NCBI RefSeq assembly: GCF_003122485.1
Contig: NZ_JRFU01000012.1
Span: 1-52,273 of the forward strand
DNA length: 52,273 nucleotides
Source of the DNA: Eubacterium ramulus
GTDB lineage: Bacteria; Bacillota; Clostridia; Lachnospirales; Lachnospiraceae
Reading direction: 5' to 3'
Program-made: the position numbers and the translations under genes
Notes under the pieces: model-generated
Told to the model about the DNA's origin: nothing
The model's input: the letters and a program-made list of their open reading frames with translations, nothing else
The model's database searches: none
Shown here: positions 25,458 to 35,183 of the stretch, piece by piece
Numbering within the stretch: position 1 is the stretch's first letter
Layout of the letters: each line of letters opens with the position of its first letter

Positions 25458-26194
25458 TCTGTCACCTCATCTGAATTAGGTTCTATTATAGTAACAGTGA
25501 TATTGTCTCTTCCACCGTTTTGATTTGCAAGTTCAACAAGCCGTTCGGTTTTGTCCGCCAGGCTTCCGGTTCCATGCAGCACTTCAAGGATGACACTGTC
25601 TTCTACCATATTGGTGAGTCCATCCGAACAAAGTACAATGTATTCTCCTGCATGGACCTGTCGTTCAAAAATATCTATCTTCACATCTTCTGATGTGCCA
25701 ATGGCACGTGTAATGATGTTCTTATTCGGGTGATTTCTGGCACTTTCCTCGTCCATTTTGCCAAGGCGCACCATCTCCTGAACCAGCGAATGGTCTTCCG
25801 TGATCTGTTCGATCGTATCTCCGATGATATACAGGCGACTGTCTCCCACGTTTGCCACAATCAGCGTATCCTGATCGATCACGGCAGCAACAATGGTCGT
25901 TCCCATTCCTTTCATCTGCTGATGCTCATCTGCATATTCCTTCAGTCTGCGGTTTGCTCTCTGAATACTCTGGGAAAGGATTGCCACCGGGCGCTTCTCC
26001 TGATTCTCTCTGATGGCCGCAACAACAGCTTCCACCGCAAAGCGGGATGCAAATTCTCCTGCTTTATGTCCGCCCATTCCATCTGCTACCAGAAAGAGAT
26101 TGGGCAGATTTCCCACAGCTTCCTCTGAGGAATAGAGATAGTCCTGATTCATTTCTCTCGTTGTTCCAATATCTGTAAGAGAACTTATCTTCAT
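25451..26194 (-). CDS. prpC: PP2C-type protein phosphatase partner of PrkC
   Basis: The 247-residue metal-dependent phosphatase removes phosphate from PrkC and its substrates. Motifs are NQDYLY (metal Asp), ADGMGGHKAGEFAS, NVGDSRLY, LCSDGLTNMV and GGRDNITV. It lacks membrane segments and is probably cytoplasmic. It lies 3 bp after rlmN and overlaps prkC, matching the conserved module. Confidence 0.95.
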   Translation of the reverse strand: MKISSLTDIGTTREMNQDYLYSSEEAVGNLPNLFLVADGMGGHKAGEFASRFAVEAVVAAIRENQEKRPVAILSQSIQRANRRLKEYADEHQQMKGMGTTIVAAVIDQDTLIVANVGDSRLYIIGDTIEQITEDHSLVQEMVRLGKMDEESARNHPNKNIITRAIGTSEDVKIDIFERQVHAGEYIVLCSDGLTNMVEDSVILEVLHGTGSLADKTERLVELANQNGGRDNITVTIIEPNSDEVTEC

Positions 26195-26197
26195 CTT

Positions 26198-27241
26198 CTA
26201 AGAGTCCTGCCTTTCTGAATACCGTTTGCGTAGCTGTCCACATGCGCCATCTATATCACGGCCCATTTCTCTTCTAATAGTAACATTTATTCTGCATTTT
26301 TCAAGTTTATTTTTAAATTCCTGCACGGCTTTTCCGTCAGGTTGCACAAAATCACGCTCTTTAATCGGGTTTACAGGTATCAAATTGACGTGACAATTGA
26401 TGCCTCTGATCAGTTCGGACAGTTGTTTTGCATCTTCCTCACTGTCGTTGACACCTGCCACCAGACTGTACTCAAAAGTGACACGTCTGCCTGTTTCCTC
26501 AAAATAATCCCGCAACGCCTCCACCACTTCATGGATCTCATAAGCTTTTGCCACCGGCATCAGTTCCAGACGTTTTTCCTGACTGGAAGCATGCAGGGAC
26601 AATGCCAGTGTGATCTGAAGGTCTTCTTTTGCCAGATCCCGAATCCGTGGCACCAGACCACAGGTGGATACCGTAATATTTCTTTGGCTGATATGTAATC
26701 CGTTTTCGTCGGTCAGCATCCGAATAAACGTCAGCAGGTTGTCATAATTATCCAGCGGTTCGCCGGTTCCCATGACAACGACATTGGAAACACGCTCTCC
26801 GGTGTCTGCACTGATCCGGTAAATCTGCTCCAACATCTCTGCCGGTGTCAGGTTACGCACCAGTCCATCTAAGGTTGACGCACAGAAACGGCAGCCCATA
26901 CGGCACCCAACCTGAGAGGAAATACACACGGAATTGCCGTGTTTGTAGCGCATCAGCACGCTCTCTACCATATTGTGGTCTTCCAGCTCAAACAGATATT
27001 TTCTGGTTCCATCGATGGCAGACTCCTGCATGGTCACCTGTTTTAATACCGTAAAAGTGCTGTTTTCCGAAATCTGTTCTCTCAGTTTTGCTGGAAGATT
27101 GCTCATCTGCTCCACAGAATCTGCCAGTTTTACGTGCATCCACTGATATAACTGTTTCGCACGGAATTTCTTTTCCCCGTGTTCTAATACCCACTGTTCC
27201 AGCTGGTCCATAGGCAATGATTTCAAATCTGTTTTTTCCAT
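26198..27241 (-). CDS. rlmN: dual-specificity 23S rRNA/tRNA adenine C2-methyltransferase RlmN
   Basis: The 347-residue radical SAM methyltransferase modifies A2503 of 23S rRNA and A37 of some tRNAs. The iron-sulfur cysteines C113, C117 and C120 (CRMGCRFC) are present, along with GTGEPLDNY and the conserved C-terminal GACGQL that holds the methyl-carrying cysteine. It is intact and placed between rsmB and prpC. Confidence 0.96.
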   Translation of the reverse strand: MEKTDLKSLPMDQLEQWVLEHGEKKFRAKQLYQWMHVKLADSVEQMSNLPAKLREQISENSTFTVLKQVTMQESAIDGTRKYLFELEDHNMVESVLMRYKHGNSVCISSQVGCRMGCRFCASTLDGLVRNLTPAEMLEQIYRISADTGERVSNVVVMGTGEPLDNYDNLLTFIRMLTDENGLHISQRNITVSTCGLVPRIRDLAKEDLQITLALSLHASSQEKRLELMPVAKAYEIHEVVEALRDYFEETGRRVTFEYSLVAGVNDSEEDAKQLSELIRGINCHVNLIPVNPIKERDFVQPDGKAVQEFKNKLEKCRINVTIRREMGRDIDGACGQLRKRYSERQDS

Positions 27242-27254
27242 ATTATACTCCGTT

Positions 27255-27314
27255 CAAGAATGTCTTCTGACATTCTTGCTGCGATCAGATGTGCGATTTC
27301 GCCTCTCATCTGAT
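27255..27314. repeat. double-hairpin REP-like element, copy 1
   Basis: The first hairpin is CAAGAATG/CATTCTTG around 8 bases (27255-27278). The second is ATCAGATG/CATCTGAT (27284-27314), with an inner GCGA/TCGC stem. A related first hairpin, followed by TGCGA, occurs at 52229-52250. The element lies between rlmN and rsmB on the minus strand and has no T-tract. Confidence 0.5.
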
Positions 27315-27315
27315 A

Positions 27316-28629
27316 TTATTTACGATGCATTTTTGCCATAAAGAATCCATCGCATCCCTCATAAGGGAAGCACTGACGCATCTGCTCCAGTTCAAACTCT
27401 GTATGCGTCTCTAAAAATTTATGTACATTTTCTTCGTTTTCTTCTTTTGTCATCGTACAGGTACTGTATAACAACGTACCGTCCGGTTTGACATAACGGC
27501 AGACAACCTGCAGGATTTCCTGTTGTAACGCTGCCAGCTCCTGAATTTTTTCCTCAGAAGCGTTATATTTGATATCGGTTTTCGTTCCGATCACACCAAG
27601 TCCGGAACATGGCAGATCCGCGATAACCACATCGGCTTTTTCTTCCGCGGATGCATCAAATTCAGTGGCATCCCACACTTTTGCCGTCATATTCGATAAC
27701 TGACAGCGTTCAATGTTATCCTCGATCATCGCGACTTTATATTCTGTCAGATCTCTGGACTCCACATGACCCGTTTCACCGATCATGCGGGCTGCGTACA
27801 CACTCTTGCCACCCGGTGCCGCACAGACATCGATCACGGTATCTCCCGGCTTTGGTGCTGCCATTTCCACGGCAAGCATGGACGCGGTATCCTGTACATA
27901 GAGCAGACCGTTTTCAAATTCTTCGATTTCATCCAGAGCTTCGTATCCGGACAGGAATAATGCCCGTTTGATCTCCGGGTTTTGTGTGACGGTAATTCCC
28001 TGCGCCTGCAAAGATGCCGTAATTTCTTCCATAGAAATGCGGTCCGTATCTACCTGTACCGAAGTCGGATGCGGCTGTAAAAATGCTTCCAGACTCTTTT
28101 CACAGGCTTCTTTTCCGTATTGTCGGATAAAACGGGCAACGATCCATTCCGGAACGGAATAGCGCACGGACAGATATTTTTCCGGCTCTTTGTCAGCATC
28201 CGGCAGTTTGATCTGGTCCAGATTCCGGGCAATGTTTCGCATTACGCCGTTGACAAATCCCTTCAGGCCGGAAAATCCACGTTTTACCGTAAGTTTCACC
28301 GCCTCATTACAGGCAGCGGAATCCGGTACGGAATCCATGTATTTTAACTGATACACACCGCTTCGCAGGATGGCTGCGATCACCGGCTTCATCTTTTTTA
28401 CTTTTGTTTTGGAAAACTGGTTGATGATGGCATCCAGTTCGATCATGCGCTCTAAGGTTCCCTGTGATAAGCGGGTGATGAAGGCACGATCCTGTTTTGG
28501 CAGATAACGGTATTTATCCAGCACATCGCGGATGGCGATATGGGAAAATTCACCGTCTCTGGTCACAGCTAACAGGATATCCACCACCAGATTTCTCGTA
28601 TTAACATTGTCATTTCTGTTATTCGTCAT
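27316..28629 (-). CDS. rsmB: 16S rRNA cytosine-967 C5-methyltransferase RsmB
   Basis: The 437-residue protein has a NusB-like RNA-binding N-terminal domain (about 1-140) and a SAM-dependent catalytic domain. DVCAAPGGKS binds SAM, DLPCSGLGV holds one active-site cysteine, and LLYSTCTM holds the catalytic cysteine. The ATG at 28629 overlaps the peptidase stop; GGAGG lies 11 bases before it. Confidence 0.95.
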   Translation of the reverse strand: MTNNRNDNVNTRNLVVDILLAVTRDGEFSHIAIRDVLDKYRYLPKQDRAFITRLSQGTLERMIELDAIINQFSKTKVKKMKPVIAAILRSGVYQLKYMDSVPDSAACNEAVKLTVKRGFSGLKGFVNGVMRNIARNLDQIKLPDADKEPEKYLSVRYSVPEWIVARFIRQYGKEACEKSLEAFLQPHPTSVQVDTDRISMEEITASLQAQGITVTQNPEIKRALFLSGYEALDEIEEFENGLLYVQDTASMLAVEMAAPKPGDTVIDVCAAPGGKSVYAARMIGETGHVESRDLTEYKVAMIEDNIERCQLSNMTAKVWDATEFDASAEEKADVVIADLPCSGLGVIGTKTDIKYNASEEKIQELAALQQEILQVVCRYVKPDGTLLYSTCTMTKEENEENVHKFLETHTEFELEQMRQCFPYEGCDGFFMAKMHRK

Positions 28630-29350
28630 CTCTGCGTCGTCCTCCAAATAAGATGATCAGCCGCAGAAGCTGCAGGATCATAGATGCTGCACTTGCCACA
28701 TAAGTCATAGCTGCCGCGGTCAGGACTTTTCTCGTATCCCGCAGTTCATTTCCGCCTAAAATACCGGTGCGTTCCAGCTGCTGCATGGCACGATGAGAAG
28801 CATTAAACTCTACCGGCAGTGTAATGAGCTGAAACAGTACCGCCAGGGAGAACATGATGATTCCTGCCTGAATCAGTACGGAACTCATGGAACCGCGGAT
28901 AAACAGACCAATAATGATCAGTGGCCATGCCAGATTGGAACCGATATTTGCCACCGGCACAAAAGCGCCACGAACACGCAGCGGAACATATCCGTTTGCA
29001 TGCTGGATCGCATGCCCGCACTCATGGGCTGCCACGCCCACTGCTGCAACGGAAGTTGAATTGTATACACTGTCTGACAGACTTAACGTCTTATTCATCG
29101 GATTGTAATGATCCGTCAGGTTTCCGGAAATATGCTGTACCTGCACGTCATGGATGCCCGCATCCCGTAAAATTCGCTCGGCTGCCATGGCACCGGTCAT
29201 TCCCGACATGCTGCGCACCCGCTGATAACGGTTAAAGGTACTGTTCATTCGTGCCGATGCGATCAGACAGATAATTGCTCCGATAACGACAAGAATATAA
29301 GTATAGTCCATCCAGTAAAATCCATAATATCTATAAGGCATAGTAGTCAC
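28619..29350 (-). CDS. zinc-dependent membrane metallopeptidase (YugP-like)
   Basis: The 243-residue protein has an N-terminal membrane helix (about 13-33), a zinc-binding HECGHAIQH motif near 110-118 and two or three further helices in the C-terminal half. It belongs to the putative neutral zinc metallopeptidase family seen as YugP in Bacillus. The substrate is unknown. It sits between fmt and rsmB in a conserved order. Confidence 0.9.
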   Translation of the reverse strand: MTTMPYRYYGFYWMDYTYILVVIGAIICLIASARMNSTFNRYQRVRSMSGMTGAMAAERILRDAGIHDVQVQHISGNLTDHYNPMNKTLSLSDSVYNSTSVAAVGVAAHECGHAIQHANGYVPLRVRGAFVPVANIGSNLAWPLIIIGLFIRGSMSSVLIQAGIIMFSLAVLFQLITLPVEFNASHRAMQQLERTGILGGNELRDTRKVLTAAAMTYVASAASMILQLLRLIILFGGRRRDDE

Positions 29351-29360
29351 TTCTTTCTGC

Positions 29361-30299
29361 TTAATTTTCAGTTCCCAGTTTCATTCCGTCGCTCAAGGCA
29401 TTTCCACGCAAAAATGCATCTGCGGTCATTCGTTTTTTACCCTCTAACTGTACTTCTTCCAGCATCAGGATACCGTCTCCGGTCTGCACACCGACTTCGT
29501 GTTTTGTCACAACTGCCAGTTCTCCCGGTGCATGTTCCGAAGTTTCGTCTTTTACAGATGCTGCCCAGATTTTCAAAGTCTTTCCATGGAGATAAGTATA
29601 TGCACTCGGCCACGGATTTAAACCTCGGATCAGACATTCAATCTCTTTTGCCGGTTTTGTCCAGTCAATGATGCCAAACTGCTTTTTGATCAGGGTTGTT
29701 TTTGTCGCTGCCTCATGATCCTGTTTTGTATAAGTAGCTGTTCCATTTTCAATAGCTGTCAAAGTACGGACACACAGATCTGCACCAACTTCGCTCAGAC
29801 GGTCAAACAGGCTTCCGCCGGTTTCTTTTTCGTCCAGAACAACTTCTTCTTTCATGATCATGTCACCGGTATCCAGTCCCTCATCCATGCGCATGGTTGT
29901 CACACCGGATACTTTATCTCCGTTGATGACTGCCCACTGGATCGGCGCTGCACCTCTGTATTTTGGCAGCAGAGACGCATGTACGTTCACGCAGCCGTAT
30001 TTTGGCATTTCCAGGATTTCTTTTGGCAAAATCTGACCAAACGCTACTACTACGATGATATCTGCGTTGTATTTTCTTAAATATTCCACACATTCCGGCT
30101 CCCGGACACGGCGCGGCTGATATACTTCGATGCCAAGCTCAACGGCAGCTTCTTTTACCGGTGGAAACTGCATTGCCTTGCCTCTGCCCTTGGGCTTGTC
30201 CGGCTGTGTAACTGCCAGGACTACTTCATGTCCTGCTTCGATTAACGCTTTTAATGTACCCACAGAAAAATCCGGGGTTCCCATAAAGATTACTCGCAT
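29361..30299 (-). CDS. fmt: methionyl-tRNA formyltransferase
   Basis: The 312-residue enzyme formylates initiator Met-tRNA using 10-formyl-tetrahydrofolate. VIFMGTPDFSV starts the fold, HASLLPKYRGAAPIQWA contains the catalytic His, and DEGLDTGDM follows. The C-terminal OB-like domain has LKIWAA and GDGIL. It lies 27 bp downstream of def, forming the usual formylation/deformylation pair. Confidence 0.96.
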   Translation of the reverse strand: MRVIFMGTPDFSVGTLKALIEAGHEVVLAVTQPDKPKGRGKAMQFPPVKEAAVELGIEVYQPRRVREPECVEYLRKYNADIIVVVAFGQILPKEILEMPKYGCVNVHASLLPKYRGAAPIQWAVINGDKVSGVTTMRMDEGLDTGDMIMKEEVVLDEKETGGSLFDRLSEVGADLCVRTLTAIENGTATYTKQDHEAATKTTLIKKQFGIIDWTKPAKEIECLIRGLNPWPSAYTYLHGKTLKIWAASVKDETSEHAPGELAVVTKHEVGVQTGDGILMLEEVQLEGKKRMTADAFLRGNALSDGMKLGTEN

Positions 30300-30326
30300 C
30301 TTCTGATTCCTCCTGACCTGTAAAGA

Positions 30327-30833
30327 TTACTCTTCGTCGATTTCTTCCCAGTCTTCCTCATCTTCCGGATCCGCATACTGTACGTCGTGGAGTTCGCCCT
30401 CTACTTTTTCCACATACATATGTCCATCCAGATGATCCAGCTCATGGCAGATTGCACGCGCAAGAAGTCCTTCACCCTCGATCTCGTACGGTTCCAAATT
30501 TTCATCGTATGCTTTTGCTTTTACATAGTTCGGGCGTGTCACCTGACCGGCTCTGCCCGGAAGGCTTAAGCATCCCTCGTCACCGGTCTGGCTACCGGCG
30601 GTCTCAAGGATCTCCGGGTTGATCATAACGATCGGTCCCTCTCCTACATCGATTACTACGATTCTTCGCAGTACGCCGACCTGCGGTGCTGCAAGACCCA
30701 CGCCGCATGCGTCATACATAGTCTCCAGCATATCGTCGATCAGCTCTGAAATACGCGGGGTTACTTTTTTCACCTCACGACATACTTTTGTCAAAACTTC
30801 ATCGCCCATAATTCTGATTGTTCTAAGTGCCAT
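30327..30833 (-). CDS. def: peptide deformylase
   Basis: The 168-residue metalloenzyme removes the formyl group from new proteins. The three signature motifs are present: GVGLAAPQVG, EGCLSLPG and HELDHLDG (HExxH). The start MALRTIR at 30833 is preferred because GAGGAG lies close upstream; a 25-residue basic extension has no support. The acidic tail (DPEDEEDWEEIDEE) is not part of the core fold. Confidence 0.96.
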   Translation of the reverse strand: MALRTIRIMGDEVLTKVCREVKKVTPRISELIDDMLETMYDACGVGLAAPQVGVLRRIVVIDVGEGPIVMINPEILETAGSQTGDEGCLSLPGRAGQVTRPNYVKAKAYDENLEPYEIEGEGLLARAICHELDHLDGHMYVEKVEGELHDVQYADPEDEEDWEEIDEE

Positions 30834-30944
30834 TTTTGTCTCCTCGTTTCCTCTTTTTTCAGTTTCAGATTTTCCCGGTTTTCTCACCGGTTTTCGTATT
30901 CTGTCCACTGTATTTTTCTGTTTGCCTTTTCATTTTTCCATTTG

Positions 30945-33194
30945 TTAAAATCCATTCATCGGATCAAAATCAAACTGAATATTTACATTGCGAAATGCCG
31001 GATCGATACGAATATATTCTTCCAGCATATTTTTGATGCTGACCAGCTTCTGATAATCCGCAGCTTTGGCATACAGCATTTTCCGATAAATATCATTGAC
31101 TTTGGAAACTGCCGCATCTGCCGGACCAATAACCTGCAGACTGCTTTTTTCGTTATCTGACTGAGTCAGCATCTTATATTTTAACACATCCTGTGCCTGT
31201 TTGACCAGCATTTCCTGTGCACCTGCCGCATGAATCACCAGCATATGCCATTTTGGCGGATAATGCATCATCTCTCTTAAGAATATTTCCTGTTCAAAAA
31301 ATGCTTCGTAATCCTGTTCGGCAGCTGTCACAACGCTGTAATGCTCCGGCTGATACGTCTGGATCACGACCTCGCCCTGTCGGTGTCCGCGCCCGGCTCT
31401 GCCCGCTGCCTGTGTCAGCAGCTGAAACGTCCGCTCTGCCGCACGGTAATCGCTGATATGAAGGGACAGATCTGCTGCCAGCACGCCAACCAGCGTAACA
31501 TTTGGAAAATCATGTCCTTTCACGATCATCTGGGTTCCGATCAGAATATCTGCCTCGCCGTTTGCAAATGCAGATAAAATTTCTTCATAACCGCCTTTTT
31601 TACGGGTGGTGTCCAGATCCATGCGAAGTACCCGCGCCGTTGGAAACTGCCGTTTCACCATTTCTTCGATCTTCTGGGTTCCTGCCTTGAAACCTCCAAT
31701 ATAAGGAGAACCGCAGGACGGGCACTCTTTCACCATCGGCTGCTCATATCCACAGTAATGGCAGACTAACTTTCCGTTGTTGTGCAGGTTCAGCGACACA
31801 TCACAATGCGGGCATTTAATGACTTCTCCACAGGAACGGCAGGAGACAAAACCTGCCACACCGCGGCGGTTGATAAAAAGCATGATCTGTTCTTTTTTCT
31901 CCAAACGGTCTGTGATCAGCTCCCGCAGTTTGTCACTGAAAATGGAACGGTTTCCATTTCTTAATTCTTCCCGCAGATCCACCGTGTATACACTCGGCAG
32001 CGGACGGGCACTGACACGTTCTTTCATCTCGAACAAACGATACTGCCCCTGCTTTGCCCGGTCATAACTCTCTACCGAAGGAGTGGCAGAACCAAGCACT
32101 ACCCTGGCACCGCACATCTGCGCCCGCGCGATTGCCGTCTCTCTGGCATGATACCGCGGCACGGTCTCACTTTTGTATGCCGCTTCGTGTTCCTCATCAA
32201 TGATGATAACACCCAAATTTGGAAAAGGTGTGAACAGCGCAGACCGCGGACCGATCATCACGTCCAAAAGCCCGCTTTTTGCCCGTTCAAACTGATCGGA
32301 GCGCTCTCCCGCGGACATGCGGGAGTTCAAAATTGATACCCGGTCACCGAAATGGTTGTAAAAACGAAGTACGGTCTGAAAAGTCAGCGCAATCTCCGGA
32401 ATCAGGACGATTGCCTGCTTTCCGGACTTTACCACCTGCTCAATGATTTCCATATATACTTCTGTCTTTCCGCTGCCGGTGACTCCATGGATCAGGCACG
32501 GGCGTTCATCGCTCCGCTGCCAGCCTGATAAAATTTCATCCGCAACGCGTCGCTGCGTCAGATTCAGGGAAACAATGTTTCCCTGCTTTTTCATCTGATC
32601 CAGCGGATTGCGCCAGTTTCGGATGTGTTCCACACGGATCAGCTCCCTCTCCTGCATGGCACGGATCACAGAAGCTGTAATATTCAGCTTCTGTGTCACC
32701 GTCTCATAGGGGAGTGGAGACTGTTTCAGCAGCGCTTCCATCAGCCGCGCACGCGCGGTCTGATGCTTGCGCTGCAATTCGCCAAGCTGCGCTTTTGCTG
32801 TTGCGGCATCTGGCTTCAGCCAGATCATCCGCTTTTCCTTCTCCGTTGTCTTCTGTTTTACCGGAATCACTGTTTTCAATGCCTGATTCATCGTCCCGCC
32901 GAAATTTTCCCGCATCCAGGCGGCAAGCGCGATCAGCTGCCCTTCGATCGGAATCCCTTCCCGCACGACCCGCAGGACAGATTTCATCCGGCTTACGTCA
33001 AATTCCGGCTGATCTGTCACTTCCACCACATAGCCGCGCATATGTCGGTTTCCATTTCCAAAGGGAACCTCCACCGGTGTGCCCGGATGAATCTGATCTG
33101 CCAGCATTTCCGGAATCAGATACTGAAACGTACGGTCCAGTTTTTCCAGGGAAATGTCGATAATAATGTTTGCATACAATGTTTTTTTATCCAT
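30945..33194 (-). CDS. priA: primosomal replication protein N' (helicase PriA)
   Basis: The 749-residue helicase restarts stalled replication forks. An N-terminal DNA-binding domain is followed by Walker A GVTGSGKTEVY, the DEEH box, two zinc modules with paired cysteines (CRSCGEVIKCPHC, CHYCGYEQPMVKECPSCG) and the helicase motif TQAAGRAGRG. It precedes def on the same strand. Confidence 0.96.
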   Translation of the reverse strand: MDKKTLYANIIIDISLEKLDRTFQYLIPEMLADQIHPGTPVEVPFGNGNRHMRGYVVEVTDQPEFDVSRMKSVLRVVREGIPIEGQLIALAAWMRENFGGTMNQALKTVIPVKQKTTEKEKRMIWLKPDAATAKAQLGELQRKHQTARARLMEALLKQSPLPYETVTQKLNITASVIRAMQERELIRVEHIRNWRNPLDQMKKQGNIVSLNLTQRRVADEILSGWQRSDERPCLIHGVTGSGKTEVYMEIIEQVVKSGKQAIVLIPEIALTFQTVLRFYNHFGDRVSILNSRMSAGERSDQFERAKSGLLDVMIGPRSALFTPFPNLGVIIIDEEHEAAYKSETVPRYHARETAIARAQMCGARVVLGSATPSVESYDRAKQGQYRLFEMKERVSARPLPSVYTVDLREELRNGNRSIFSDKLRELITDRLEKKEQIMLFINRRGVAGFVSCRSCGEVIKCPHCDVSLNLHNNGKLVCHYCGYEQPMVKECPSCGSPYIGGFKAGTQKIEEMVKRQFPTARVLRMDLDTTRKKGGYEEILSAFANGEADILIGTQMIVKGHDFPNVTLVGVLAADLSLHISDYRAAERTFQLLTQAAGRAGRGHRQGEVVIQTYQPEHYSVVTAAEQDYEAFFEQEIFLREMMHYPPKWHMLVIHAAGAQEMLVKQAQDVLKYKMLTQSDNEKSSLQVIGPADAAVSKVNDIYRKMLYAKAADYQKLVSIKNMLEEYIRIDPAFRNVNIQFDFDPMNGF

Positions 33195-33230
33195 AGTGCT
33201 CCTTTTTACTCTTCTCTGCTGACTGTTATC

Positions 33231-34778
33231 TTACCAAACCTTACACTTCATCGCAAGTTTCCGATCATCCATCGGATATTTTTCCCCGTTGATCTCCTGA
33301 TAGGTCTCATGACCCTTTCCGGCAATCACCACGATATCTCCGGGTTTTGCATGGGAAATGCCATAGGCGATTGCCTGCCCCCGATCCGGAATCCTGCCGT
33401 ATTTTCCTTTTGCCGCTTCCAGCCCAAGACAGATCTCATCCGCAATTTTTTCCGGATCTTCCTCTCTGGGATTATCCGTGGTCACCACCACCAGATCTGC
33501 CAGCCGCCCTGCCACTTCGCCCATTTGAAATCTGCGTTCTGCCGCCCGGTTTCCGCCACAACCGAAAATACAAATAATCCGCCCCGGGTGATAATCCCGC
33601 AGCGTCCTCAGCAACGCATCCAGTGCCATGGCATTGTGCGCATAATCCACGATGACGATAAAACGTGGCGATACCGGAAGCATTTCGATGCGTCCCGGCA
33701 CCTGCAGGGTATGCAGTGCTTTTTCAATTGCTTCCTCCGGTATCTGATACTGTTCCGCCACAGAAATCGCTGCCAGCGAATTGTATATAGAAAACTTGCC
33801 CGGAGCATTTACCACCACATTCCAGCTGTTTTCCGAAGCAGCTTCCATTTCTCCCTGATTTTTTCCGATCCGATATCTGTTCAGATGATACTGCACACCC
33901 AGACGGTCGCTTCCTCGCAAAAGCTGTACCCGGTCTGCACAGTAATCTGCCTGTCTGGAAAATCCATAGGTAAGTACCTTCTCACAGCTGCTGCCGCGCC
34001 ACATTTCCTGCCAGTATGGATCATCCTGATTAAAAATTCCAATTCGGCACTGACAGAACAACCGATGCTTACATGCCATATACTCCGCAAAATCTGCATG
34101 TTCGCCTGCTCCGATATGGTCTTCCCGCAGATTGGTAAAAACGGCTGCGTCAAACATGATTCCGTTCACCCGATGTAACTTCAACGCCTGAGAAGAAACT
34201 TCCATCACCACGTACTGACAGCCATGATCCACCATTTTTCGCAATATTTCATACAATTCATACGATTCCGGTGTGGTGTTGCGGATCTTCTGCTGCCAGG
34301 TGTCATAGCAGACTTCAATGGTTCCGATCAGACCGCTCTTCTGACCAGCTGCGGTGAACATTTTCCAGATCATCCAGGCAGTGGAAGTCTTGCCTTTTGT
34401 TCCCGTAACACCGATGATTTTTAAATTTTCCTGTGGATTATCAAACCATTGACGTGAAATAGAAGCCAACGCAGCTCTGGTATCCTTAGTTTCCAACACA
34501 CAGATTTTTCGCAGGTTATTAACTTTTCTTAAATTATTAATTTGATTTATCTGTTCTTCATCTATCACATCTTTCTCCGTCAGGATCGCCGCCGCTCCCC
34601 GTTCCACCGCCTCCCGGATAAACGCATGCCCATCCTGCCTGCTTCCCTGAATGCAGACAAACAATGCTCCCGGCTCTACTTTTCTGCTGTCATATGCCAC
34701 CTGCGTCACTTCCCGGGGCAGCTCTCCCCGGATACATCGCCATTTAAGCCCCTGCAACAATTTTTCCGTCTGCCGCAT
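33231..34778 (-). CDS. murE: UDP-MurNAc-tripeptide synthetase MurE
   Basis: The 515-residue Mur ligase adds the third residue of the peptidoglycan stem. The ATP loop is GVTGTKGKTST. TTDNPREEDP carries the DNPR signature of enzymes using meso-diaminopimelate, so DAP rather than lysine is likely. A short repeat, NNLRK VNNLRK, near residue 80 is an in-frame duplication in a surface region. It is monocistronic or heads the priA run. Confidence 0.93.
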   Translation of the reverse strand: MRQTEKLLQGLKWRCIRGELPREVTQVAYDSRKVEPGALFVCIQGSRQDGHAFIREAVERGAAAILTEKDVIDEEQINQINNLRKVNNLRKICVLETKDTRAALASISRQWFDNPQENLKIIGVTGTKGKTSTAWMIWKMFTAAGQKSGLIGTIEVCYDTWQQKIRNTTPESYELYEILRKMVDHGCQYVVMEVSSQALKLHRVNGIMFDAAVFTNLREDHIGAGEHADFAEYMACKHRLFCQCRIGIFNQDDPYWQEMWRGSSCEKVLTYGFSRQADYCADRVQLLRGSDRLGVQYHLNRYRIGKNQGEMEAASENSWNVVVNAPGKFSIYNSLAAISVAEQYQIPEEAIEKALHTLQVPGRIEMLPVSPRFIVIVDYAHNAMALDALLRTLRDYHPGRIICIFGCGGNRAAERRFQMGEVAGRLADLVVVTTDNPREEDPEKIADEICLGLEAAKGKYGRIPDRGQAIAYGISHAKPGDIVVIAGKGHETYQEINGEKYPMDDRKLAMKCKVW

Positions 34779-35183
34779 ACCAGCCTCAACCCCTGATTTA
34801 CCGTTGTATTTAAGATATGAAACTTCGCTCTGTTCTGTGTCTCAGGCAACTTACTTCCGCAGTCATCGTCTCCACGTTTCTGTCATTTTTCCATACTCTG
34901 AACAATGTCTGAATTTTCGCACAAAAGCACTGACTGAATGGTCAAATTTCTACATCAGGAATGCCAACTACCTATTGAATTTTGCAACTTCATAGTATAT
35001 GATATTTAAGATAAACAATGCAGTTGTCCCATCACAATGTATCCGGATAACTCCTGATGCACGCAGGATCGTCATCAACGGATTTTCCGGATTGCAGAAG
35101 GCTTCCCGAAGAACATCTTCCAAGAAGCTTTCTCATATGTAATAGGTAAACTGTGAAACTATATACAATCAAGGAGGAGACCT
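34779..35183. other. intergenic region between murE and pyrB
   Basis: This stretch of 405 bp separates the divergent murE and pyrB genes and contains the pyrB promoter at 34975-35003. The roughly 175-base pyrB leader holds only very short frames without ribosome sites and no clear PyrR-binding hairpin or terminator. I see no other gene. Confidence 0.5.
34975..35003 (+). promoter_or_regulatory. pyrB promoter
   Basis: TTGAAT (34975-34980) and TATGAT (34998-35003) are 17 bp apart. Transcription should start near 35010, giving a long leader of about 175 bases before pyrB. Confidence 0.7.

Noticed and set aside
32625-34178. A 517-codon open frame on the plus strand opposite priA and murE
   Set aside because: It lies antisense to two clear housekeeping genes, is rich in Cys, His, Arg and Phe as expected of a shadow frame, and has no recognisable domain.
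34500-34560. NNLRK duplication in MurE as a sign of a broken gene
   Set aside because: The duplication is in frame, lies outside the conserved ATP and DNPR motifs, and the gene is otherwise full length.
34779-35183. A pyrimidine attenuator or PyrR site before pyrB
   Set aside because: The leader shows no terminator hairpin with a T-tract and no recognisable PyrR-binding loop. PyrI is present and can provide allosteric control.
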